From contig JAOVVO010000219.1 in NCBI GenBank assembly GCA_028564675.1, forward strand, positions 48,185 to 112,184: DNA of 64,000 bases, given 5' to 3'. The notes beneath the pieces were generated by a model. The model searched no databases. It was not told where the DNA came from and saw nothing but the letters and a program-made list of their open reading frames with translations. Of this stretch, positions 50,880-61,225 are shown piece after piece; the first letter of the stretch is position 1, and the number at the start of each line of letters is the position of its first letter. The translations under genes and the position numbers were made by a program. This DNA is from Onchocerca lupi (lineage: Eukaryota > Nematoda > Chromadorea > Rhabditida > Onchocercidae).

Positions 50880-53750
50880 ATATCACCAGATTGATTAACA
50901 TCGAATTGATGTAAGTATTACGTATGTCTAAAAAGAATTGACGTTAAATTATGCTCAGCTGTTTGATTAATGAACGTGATCTGATCAATACGTTGCATAA
51001 GTATTGCGTGATTCAGTTATAAGAGATGACGAATGGATTAAAAACATAAGAGTGTAAAAAGGAATTGCAAGCTATAAAAAATTAATTTTACATTTCTGAA
51101 ACAAAAATTCAGAAACAAGTCACAATTCTCTCTTTTTGAAAAGTCATCTTTCTTATGACTATCTTTTGTCTTAATTTTTACTTTATTTACATGCTAATGT
51201 TTTTAGAGATTTCATCGTAAAAAAATTCATGTCAACTTATCACATCGTTTTATCAAATTATGGAAATATTAGCATTTCCATTACATTTGATATTTTATCT
51301 GGGAGTAATGATTATTTTTTTTTGCTTCCGATTTCATATTTTCTCGCAAATAATTTGCTGTCTACAAAAAGTGTCTGGAAACCCGAAATAATTTTTTGAA
51401 ATAACCTTTGTATCTTAAAGTACTTATAGTATGCAAATTTATTCAATTTGGATCATTATCCAATTCATATATAACTTCCTTTAGATTACAAGTTTTAAAC
51501 ACCCACTAAATCTATGTCTTGAACATCTGATAAAATTATTTTTTATTAAAGCATCTCTCAGATTAAGGATTCATCTCATGATACAAAAATTTCAACATTT
51601 TCACATACTGAGAGACGAATCCGTTATCTAATTTATAATCATTAACCATGTACGGTTATGCACACCTGTATGTTAATTTTTAACAAAAAATATATTCTTA
51701 TGTACCAGTCTCTTACACAGAATGAGAAAGCTATGTGATTCCCATTTTTGTATTCTGTAAACCATATCCGGTTATCGAGAATAGAAAGATTATTCTTGAA
51801 TCTGATAATGTTAGTAACTGGTGTGATAATTCCGACTGTTGCAATATAAGCTCGCTGCTCATGGCAATTGCACTTTTCGACTGCTGTTTTAATTCCGACT
51901 TTGTAAACTTCTACTTCATATTATTCTACTATACATATTAATCTGTAATTAATTATCTGTGGTATTAACAATAAACTTACAAAACAATTGTCCACGCATT
52001 CATCAATTCGATTCAGAGCGTAAGTGTTTCCCTTTCATTATAACTAACTCCTTAATTCAAAGAACAAAAATTCACGACAGAAAGTTCATTTTCTCCTTAC
52101 AAAACTAATTGAATTTGTATAAAATATACACATGTAATGAGCAAATTTGGATAGATGTGAATAAGTAGAATGAAATAGAATTAGGACAGCTAATTAAAAT
52201 GAAACAAGACTAAAACAGCTAGTTGAAATGAAACGAGACTAATGTTTTAAATAAAATTAAGGAATCATTAGAAATGCAAAAATCATATGAAATTTCGAAA
52301 AAAATTATTTCTACTTGTACTGCAAAAATAATAAGATTAAATGAATTAAGATCCGAGAAAATTGATCTTACCTAATTTATCTATCAGTAATTGGATTTAT
52401 AGTAATTATTTGATGACTGATTCTATCTTTTCATCCGTTTTGTTCTCTTCTTGCTATAATAAATTGGTATGAAACTCAACAATTAAACAAAAAGTTTAAT
52501 AATAAATACATTATAAACGCCGCAAAAATTTTAACTCCTACTGCATTTGATTTCGTTAAAGTGTTAAAATATTTATCACTGTTCACTTCATTTATCTTCC
52601 TTAAGTATAGACCCAATCCGTCGTCAAGTTGAATAACTTGGCATAACATATCGTTGATAATTAATTTCATGTTCTACTGAGCAGGGGCGGAAAAAGAAAA
52701 ACGATTTCGCTTGCTGTTCATATTTTTTCCTTCTTTTTTCTATCATCATTATATCATCTAGTTTTGTTTGATAATTAACAACTACATTTCTTGTAGCAAC
52801 TAATTAACACTTGTAACTTCGTTTCTCTTGTTCCAATTAATTACATAGAAAAATAAATGAGAAATATCAAGGTAAATTACGAGAAATATGAGTATTTTTA
52901 AACAAGTTTTATCTTTTGAAATTATTTAATCAATAATTTAATCGCTGATAATGCATTCCGATTATCAGTTGAATTAATCCATTATCACATTCAACTGAAG
53001 CAAGGAATTTCTGATACAGAACTGATAAATTTTTGCTTTTTTATTATTTATGTTTATTTTTATTATTTTCCAAATAGTTTTAATCTTATCTTTATTTTTA
53101 TTTCTATACTAGTCACATTTTATATATCCAAAATATTTATTGTCTCTATATTGCGTTTCTTAATCGTTATTCATGTTTTATGCAATATAATTACATGTGC
53201 TCAGCAAAAACCAAATACCGTAGTATAATCTTTATCACTTGGAAATAAATATTTACGATTATAAAGGAGTGAAAAGTTGAGAAGTTATAAGAGGAAAAAG
53301 AAATCATTTGAATTTTCATTAAATTCACCAAACATTCAAGTTGAATACTTAAAGTAACTTCTCTTATTATTGCTAAGTAGAACTTCTGCACTACAAATTT
53401 TAAGCACTGTTGAATATCGATATCCTTCATTTTTTTAAAATTACACCACTGACCTATAAATTTTCCCAATACCATCTGATATTTTGAAAAATATTCAGAT
53501 GCTCACATTTGCGTTCCACACTCAAATTCAGCTTCATATCAAATTCCGACATACGCATAAACTTTATCAATTGTTATAGCCTGGACAGAAAAATATGTCA
53601 GGAAAGCTATACAAGAAAGCTATGGAATTAACGGCCACTGTAATAGCTAACCATTATTTTGTATGTATTTTAATACACTTTCATTTTGCAAAACTATCAT
53701 TTAATTTTTGGAAATAATGGTAGAAATATTCATTCAAACTTTTTAATGGA
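50880..53750 (+). pseudogene. Inverted, truncated chemoreceptor remnant (copy C)
   Basis: In the opposite orientation to A and B. An intron-3-like block (50940-51060, GATGAATGGATTAAAAACA) is followed by an exon-4 match from 51207 (AGATTTCATCGTAAAAAAAT, then GTCAACTTATCACATCG), with an extra T that breaks the frame before the RYQxxEN site. The exon-5 match at 53532-53660 keeps ATTGTTATAGCCTGGACAGA and GCTATGGAATTAA but has an in-frame TAA (at 53560-53562) and is 11 bases shorter. Exons 1-3 are missing; the block starts about 100 bases from the Helitron edge. The 2.1 kb between the exon relics includes a piece at 52.98-53.3 kb that matches intron 4 of A/B in the other orientation, so the locus is rearranged. 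Not functional. Confidence 0.8.
52476..52670 (-). pseudogene. Isolated protein-like frame inside the copy C locus
   Basis: The 64-codon minus-strand frame has varied, protein-like composition (CQVIQLDDGLGLYLRKINEV, then NSDKYFNTLTKSNAVGVKIF and a hydrophobic end). I could not attach it to other exons and do not recognise it. It may be a single exon of a lost gene. Position 52.5 kb lies between the two recognisable relics of copy C. Confidence 0.25.
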
Positions 53751-54600
53751 ATATGAAAATTTCAAATCGGTTTAATAAAAATCTCAGCCAAATAGTGAAC
53801 TAAGACAGCAAAATTTGTTTCAAATTTTTAATTTTCTAGCTGAGAAATTGCAATCAAGAAAAGAGTATGAAGAAAAAATGGAAAAAGTGAGGATTAGTTA
53901 GAAGAAGCAGCAAATCAACTGCCATTTCAGAAATGAATCATATATAACTTTTAGCGCAATTTCTGTAATATGATTAGTTTCTCAACTTAATTAATAATTA
54001 AATTTGAAGTTTAATTCTAGTAGTCATGAAAAATTTCCAAAACATCAGCATTAGTATTTCATCCGTATTTTTTGAATTCTTAATTAAGAGCAAACTATTT
54101 CAATATAAATAAATTAACTTAGTGATATCATGAATTTTTTTTAAAAATAGTTTTGAAAAAAGACCGAATTAACTGGACAACTATTTAACTGCTTCTTTTT
54201 TTCATGATGAAGATTATAAGGATCTATTTTCCATATTTTTGTTAAATTTTATAATTTTATTAGATAAAGGAAAACGAGTAAACAGATTAATTCATAAAAC
54301 GAGGAACTAAACATAACAGAATTCAGTAAAAAAAGTATAGCCTAAAAATGGTAAGAAAGATTAGTTAGTTGAATTACGGGACGATTGGAAATATTCAGAT
54401 CTGCTTATCAAGGCTAAACGCCTTTTCAAAATTGTTAAACAAAAATCAAAAAATGAAGTTAGAAATTTCTTTGTTTTAAACGAAGCTGAGATGCATTACG
54501 GCCAAAAATGAGATAGAAGGCATCCCGAGTCTTGTCGAAATTCCGAAAGATGATTTAACTTCCTAAATTCGAGGTCGAGAAAAGCGACGAAATTTCAAAT
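53751..54600. other. Intergenic, no gene seen
   Basis: AT-rich sequence after the copy C relic. No frame, RNA gene or strong repeat recognised. Confidence 0.45.
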
Positions 54601-54730
54601 GAGCCGCCAAAATGATAACATGTTTACCATCAAAAGGGGGAAGTACACGTTTATTAACAAAGGATAAACATGTTTCCCGTCAAAAAGACAAACATGTTTA
54701 CCGCCAAAAATGCTCATCGACAGAGAAACA
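54600..54730. repeat. Repeated AACATGTTTACC motif cluster
   Basis: AACATGTTTACCATCAAAA, AACATGTTTCCCGTCAAAA and AACATGTTTACCGCCAAAA occur within about 90 bases, in direct order. A fourth version sits in intron 1 of chemoreceptor A (near 43199). The core GTAAACATGTTTAC is a palindrome containing forkhead-type GTAAACA sites, but repeat ancestry is the simpler explanation. Confidence 0.6.
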
Positions 54731-54851
54731 AGGCGAAGTCGACCAATCATGTGGTAAAGAATAATAGATCAGGAAAAATGAGGGACGAAAAAGTATGTAT
54801 AAAGTTCGGATTCTGAGAAAAGTTTCATTCTTGGACTTATGGCTTTGAATA

Positions 54852-55260
54852 CTAGTTCAGTTTTCGAGAGGAATAGTTTTCTACAACTTTCTGCATCAAA
54901 TCGACTACTTGATTATTCGACACCGAGACAATCAATGCTTCAACATCAAGAAATCGACATAAGCAACAATTCAGCAGAAGACCCATATTAGTATCTTTTA
55001 TATTTCTCGTATATTGTTCATCGTTATTGTTCACTTTTGATTATTGCTTTATGTTCCGTATCAAGTTCAACAAGCGTTTCTGAATGTTCAGGAAAAAAAG
55101 ATATAGGTGATAAAACCACAGGACACTATCAGCTTTTGCACGCAATAGTTCACTTTCTATGCTAGGCTCCAGCCATTTTACAGGTCCAATTTTGCTGCCC
55201 AATCAAGATCTTTAATATTTAATCTTTTTACTATCAATTTTATTGTTTCTTCTATTTGTA
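54852..55260 (-). pseudogene. Decayed coding sequence of unknown family
   Basis: Read on the minus strand from 55260, protein-like pieces follow in order but in shifting frames: IEETIKLIVKRLNIKDLDWA, KWLEPSIESELLRAKADS, PEHSETLVELDTEHKAIIKS, and last QYTRNIKDTNMGLLLNC to VVENYSSRKLN, ending at a TAG at 54852. Composition and order suggest one former protein broken by frameshifts. I do not recognise it. It lies between copy C and the 55.3 kb frame. Confidence 0.4.
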
Positions 55261-55290
55261 AAGCATAAGGGTCGCTTTTTTTAATAACTT

Positions 55291-55713
55291 TTGCAAGATG
55301 CGATGTTTTTTATAATATCATATAGCTTTTATTTGATTTATACGTTATTTATAATATCATATAAATCAAATGAAAGTTATCGTTCACCTAGTGGAATCAT
55401 CACATCAGGAAGAACTCCAGTCTATGTTACAAATCAATCAGGAAAATTCCCCAGCAAGTCTAAAAAGATTGGAAACGATAATGACCAAGCATTGAAACAT
55501 TTCATTGGTATTATAATTAAATTCAAGTGGACGATCTCAAGTTGTTTGGCCATAGAAGGAATCGAAGATAAACTTGAAAATCATCACAAATCATCATGTT
55601 CTGGTCGTCTCAAAAAACTGATCGGAAGATTAAAAAATGGTGCGATTTTTTTGAACAATAAGATGAAACAATCCAGAAACACTGGCATCCGGATTAGTCG
55701 GAATTTTCCATGA
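55291..55713 (+). CDS. Unknown 140-residue frame, basic C-terminus
   Basis: An intact plus-strand frame with an N-terminal hydrophobic stretch (FFIISYSFYLIYTLFIISYK) and a basic remainder (KFPSKSKKIG, SSCSGRLKKLIGRLKNG, NKMKQSRNTGIRISRNFP). It is longer than expected by chance in this AT-rich DNA, and its homologue at 38.0-38.3 kb is broken by indels. The first 30 residues come from an imperfect ATAATATCATATA repeat and may not be coding. No splice partner found. It faces the 3' end of chemoreceptor B. It could be a terminal exon, a relic or a chance frame within the duplicated block. Confidence 0.35.
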   Translation: MQDAMFFIISYSFYLIYTLFIISYKSNESYRSPSGIITSGRTPVYVTNQSGKFPSKSKKIGNDNDQALKHFIGIIIKFKWTISSCLAIEGIEDKLENHHKSSCSGRLKKLIGRLKNGAIFLNNKMKQSRNTGIRISRNFP

Positions 55714-56595
55714 GATGGATATGAATGGAAAATAGCATAAACGATATTTGATATCGTAGACCTATAATGGGGACAGATTTAAATGAAATAATTTGTTTCA
55801 AATTTTTTTTCTTTGAACACTTGGTTTTCAAATTATGAATATTTAAAAAATAATTTATTTCAATAGATCAGACATAATCATATAGAAAATGTTTTAGCAA
55901 CTGCTGCTTTCACATTTGCTAAAACAGAATAAGTCAAATTATTAGATTAATAAATGAATGTATTAGAATGGATTTTACATAAATTTAATTGAAACACCCA
56001 TAAATTCTTTAATTGAATCAAAAAAGAGAAAGAATAACAAAGCCATTTCTCAAATTTTATATGTCGTTAATTTTTTTTTCCTAAATATTAGCAAAAGAAA
56101 AGTTTTTGATATAACAAATATGAGCTATTGAAAAATTGGAAATTTGAATTTCACAAAATTTCGCTTATGTGTCGCCTTCAGATTTTCTCGATTTTTCGTC
56201 ATTTTCTTGTTTAAAGTATATTCAACTGATGGGACTGCCAAATTGCTGAAATTTTCCAAATGATTTTTGCAATTTGTTTTTAAGCAACCTTTCCTGTGTC
56301 TGCTTCGAAAACTATCTAAAAAATGTACATTGTATTTTCGAAATTCATTATGTATTATAAAATCTTATCCATATAATACATCCGCACAATATTGCTTTTT
56401 TTCAAATATTTTCTTAAAATCTGATGCTTTTTTACATCAATTAATAGGATAGGAAGTAAAATGAATGCTACCCTCATCTCTTCTACACTTTCTTCATAAT
56501 AAATTCTTTGGCCAGAAAATCGAAGGCTTATTTCAAATAAATTCTGGCATTTTAGTTTATTATTTTGCTACGACTTTTTAAAGCAGATTTGATTT
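55714..56595. other. Intergenic part of the segmental duplication, copy B side
   Basis: Matches 38.3-39.4 kb in blocks (TTTAATTGAATCAAAAA near 56010; GCTTATTTCAAATAAATTCTG near 56526; the flank of the last receptor exon). No gene. Confidence 0.6.
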
Positions 56596-59500
56596 CTACG
56601 TTGTGTTGAAAATGTGCTGGACGATTATTTTCACTATAGCAGAAAGTCTGAAAGTTTCTAAAAACTTAACGACAGTTTCTAAAAACTTAACGACAATTTT
56701 GTAAAATAAAAATGCATTAAAATACATACAAAGTAATAGTTAGCTGCTTCATTTCCCTTTAATTCCATAGCTTTCTGGAGATTTTTTTGAGTAGTTTTCT
56801 TGACGTATTTTTCTGTCCAGACTAAAGCAATTGGTAAGGTTAATGCGTATATTGGGGTTTGTTGTACACCTGAATATGGTGAAAATTTTTACAACTTTTA
56901 CACGCAATAAGTGTGTTTAAACATTTTTCAAACTCAGATTAACACCAATGATACTTTGATAGCATAATTTTTTGAGCAAATTGAATAATTTATAGGACAA
57001 TGATATAATTTTGAGAATGAAAAGTATCGAGAAATCAGCAATATTTCAAATTCACAATAAAAGAAGCTGCTTTCAGCATTCAACTTAAATATTCAGTGAA
57101 TGCAAGAAAATTTCAAATTACTTTTCAACTTTTCATTCCTCACATAATTTGCAAATAACTTCTCTGATACAGAATTGCTTTGTGTTTAATTTTTAAAATT
57201 TTCCCGAGTAATTTGTACTTCATTTTTGTTTCTATGTTGGCTAAATTTTATATATCTAAAATGTTTATTTTTCTATTGCTTCCGTGTAGCTTAAGACAAA
57301 GTTAGTTAGAGCAAAAGAAAAGAAGTTGAAAGGGATAGTTAATTGCTATAGGAAATGTAGTTCATAAATGAAGGAAAATAAAGCTAATAGTATAATGACA
57401 ATAGAAGTAGTTGTTACAAAAAGGAGAAAATAACATGAATGAATGTTATAACTGTCGGAAAAGGCGAAATATTTTTCGTAATTTAGATATAATTTAAAAA
57501 AATAACTAAAGATCTTTGTATCATAGGAATATCTTGAATAACCAAGATTTCAACTTTTCCATTGTAAATTTCTACTGTAAATTGTGCTGTACTATGGTGA
57601 AATGAAGTAGACAAACTTCATTATAAAAAAAAATTGTATTTTTAAAGGTACATTCAGTTCCTTTGTTCTGATCAGTATTCGACGGACGGCACTTTCCAAA
57701 TTTCATCAAATTCTATTAATTACCAATACCAATAGCTCACAGATAATTTCCCAACTGTAAAAAAGTCATTGCACAACGTAGTTGCGAGAAATAAAAAAAG
57801 ATTTCATTATATAACTTCCATTTCCAATAAAAGATTTTTCACAACAATAACAGTAAGTGTTATCATTATTTTTTTTTCCTCTAATTTAGCGGCATTTAAA
57901 TTATCAGCGAAAACACTTAGCGGGTTATGTAACTATTATAAAATTTTGCATATCAAAAAATTTATTTTTTTCCATATTTTCTTTTCAAGTTATGAGGTTT
58001 TCATTGATTTATTGTGGCAACATAGTTGATTCATTATGAATTCAATTACTTATATGCAAATTAGGTAGGGCTAACTTCTCTGTTCATAAATCAATTAATT
58101 TAATTGTGGTTTGCATTGCGAAGTTATGTTGAATTTAGATATTATTTACATTTTTAATACCTCCTTAATTTTTATTCAAAACATTAGCTTAGTTTCATTT
58201 TTATTAACCGTTTTACTGTACAAAGCATCGTTCGCGATCTAAATGTAGTTTCTAGTATAAAATTAAAGTATTGATAAACTCATAGATAATATAAAAGGCA
58301 TCTAAGTTAAAAAATATTCTATGCACATAAATGGAGAAAATATAATTCGCACCTTATGAATTTAAAAAGGCAATTTTTTTTTTTTTTTTTTTTTGAGTCT
58401 TTGCAGTAGATTTTGCATTCCTTGCCTGGCTTTGGACAGGAAATGAAAGAACCTATTTTAATTCTAACTTTATCTCATTTTTACACTCGGATTTGTCCAC
58501 TTTCAGTTATTCAAATATTGAAAATTCGAAATCATGATTAGAATTGTAAAAGAGAACGAACTTTCCAAATAGACAGCAAATTGCTTGTAGGAAAAGTTAA
58601 AGCCGACAGCAAAATGCAGAAATAGCGCGCCCATATAAAGCGCCACAAGTACAGAGTGAAATGCTATCATTGGTGATAGTATTTGAATGGAATTTATATT
58701 TTCAATAATTTGATAACGCTGTGATAAGTTGGCGTGAATTTTGTTACGGCGAAATCTCTAAAAAAGTGATTTGTCACATTATCAAAGGAAGATACATTGA
58801 AGAGCGCTTATCTCATTACTAAAAATCTGGGCACTGCTGATTATTATTGATAGCTTATCGAGGTTTTTTACATTCCTTTATTAAATTCAATTGTTTTTAA
58901 TCCATTCATCGTTTCTCATTACTAGATTTGCACAATATCTATGCATCATATTAATCAAATTACGTATAGCAGCTATGCGGTGGCTTAATTCAATTTCTAG
59001 AAGATTTGAACAGATGGAATAGTTACATCAGTCTGTCTGTTAATTAATCTGCTAATTAGTGATTTATAAATAGAAGGTTAAGAAATATAGTGAATTGCCT
59101 TGTTAATGAGAAATAAAACTGGAAATGTTAAAGCAGAGATGAAATCGATGATCATGTAAAAGCCAAAAACAATAGCAGATTTTGAAGCGTTTTTTTGATT
59201 TGCTGTCGAACAATAAACCACTTTCTCCGAATCGAACAATTTAAAATCGCTAACAAGAATTAAGAAATTTCCGATACCAATGGTAGACTGAAATATCTTA
59301 ATTTATGAAATATTTTCAAATATCATAATATTATTACTACAGATTATTTTTCCAGATTAATCCTGAAACATTTCAAACTTATCATCTGGCTATGCTTAAA
59401 GAGTCAGTCATTTCTTAGAATCAATTGCGTTGCCAAGTTATTCAAAGACTATTTCATCTTATCAATATATAGCAAAATCAAAATTTTGATGGCGTAATAT

Positions 59501-61225
59501 TCCAAATTATTGACTATCTGAAACATTTTGAAAATATTCAACTAAATTTATTTAAATGGTTAAATATAAATTTAAATTCTTCCTCGCACCTGCGCTATGA
59601 TTAAAATAACAGCTACACTTTTACCGAATTTTTCGTATTTCGACGAGAAATATGTAGCAATAGCTCGTTCGATGACTATTGTAGGTATCGAAGTTGCATT
59701 TATGAAAAATGTCAAAGTAATCGGTGATCTCATCAGAAAACATTCCCACGGAAACATCATATACTCACACTGATTAACGCGGGTCATCCAATATGCTATT
59801 AATATATATGTATGGGCAAATATTCTACAAGAAAATAAAAATTCTTTATTCTACAAAATAAAATAAAATATTCTATTATAGAATATATATATTCTATAAA
59901 AAAAAATAAAATGAAAATAATAAAGTAATATATGTAAAAAGGCGATGAATTGATTTTTGAAAGAATCTTTAACTTTATCAGCATATTTTATCATCAAGGA
60001 ATAATGATTTTTCCGTATCATTTATGCTATCTATGATACTTGTTAACTTTTCACTGAACAGTAATATTTAATTTTGTTTTGAGAATTTTTAAAACAGATT
60101 GTCACAAAAAGAATTTTGTTCTTCGTTTTGTTATTGGATTCTGCTGTATTGAATTGCAATCTCTGCTATTTTATGTTTTGATTTTTACGGATGTTTTTAT
60201 CGTGACCGAAAATCACTAGAAAAAAAACTGTTCGAAGTAAGTGATCATGTGATGAATATTTAAATTGTTTACTTATTTATCCATCTTTTATTTCCATCCA
60301 CTTTCATTTATTAATGATTTTAGTTTGATTTAATACTCAGTTGATTATCTATTCTTTTTTTAGTCATTTTTTGTTATTCTTTAGTTCATCACTTTGATTT
60401 GGACGATTTTTCTAAAATTAATTTGTGTGAATGCTGCATGTTTTGACTTTCACGTATTTTTTTATAGTTTACCATGCAATATGATTCGTTTAATTACCGA
60501 ATCGCCTAATTTTTAAGGTGATAAAGGCGATTTCGGCAATCCACCAAATTCTAAATAATTCTTCATCAGTTCGTTTCAGTAGCATAAAATTTAATAAAAA
60601 AAAAAAATTTAAAAAAAAAAAATTTTAATGATAACAAGTAATTAAGAAGACCAATGTATTTCGACCTCCATATATTTTATTATAATTCACATTCAATCTG
60701 CTCTTCGTGTCTCAAAATAACTAAAAAAATTTCATAAAAATCTCTACTTTTTGTTAGTTAATTATATGGAATAAATTATTCCAAAAAATAAGTGAAAAAT
60801 TATTCATAATCATATCATTAATTTAAAACGAAAGTCATCTTCTGAGATTACAACATCATCATTATGGTAAATAATCTATTACCTAAAGGATTTGCAAGAA
60901 TTTCAGAAATTTTATATTCAGAGTATAACATTAATTTTCTTACTGTAGAAAAATTTGGAAAAATTTTTCGATTGTAGAAAGTGAAATTTTGATATTTGAA
61001 TACGTGAAAAACAAATAACCTTGCGCTACAATGAATAATAAGCCATAGCTGATGTACGATAATCAAAATTCGAGTATTTTGATGTATTAAAATATGATTT
61101 GTTGTCTTAAACATTATCCATATTTCAAGAAAAATTGCAATCATTGATATGATAACTATAGTAACAAGAATGATGTTGAATATGACATTATGTGCCAACT
61201 CATTTGCTTCCTTACATAAATCCAT
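56596..61225 (-). CDS. Seven-pass chemosensory receptor, SRA/SRAB type (copy B)
   Basis: Exons (minus): 61225-61020, 59824-59590, 59287-59099, 58757-58562, 56869-56730, 56616-56596; 328 residues. Exon lengths and phases equal those of copy A except the last exon. It keeps the family marks: FPWECFLMRSP, NATSIPTIVIERAIATYF and LSQRYQIIENINS. Intron 3 also has a GC donor. The last exon reads HIFNTT and stops; copy A reads HIFNTLWKKS. The change comes from extra and altered bases just after the shared AACACA (56600 region) and removes the tail Trp and basic residues. The frame is otherwise open and constraint looks intact, so it is probably functional, perhaps with altered trafficking. Exons 1-2 differ from A at many residues; exons 3-4 barely differ. 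Confidence 0.87.
58377..58394. repeat. T homopolymer in intron 4 of copy B
   Basis: An 18-base T run beside sequence (58210-58470) that has no clear counterpart in intron 4 of copy A. It may be the tail of a small insertion. Confidence 0.5.
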
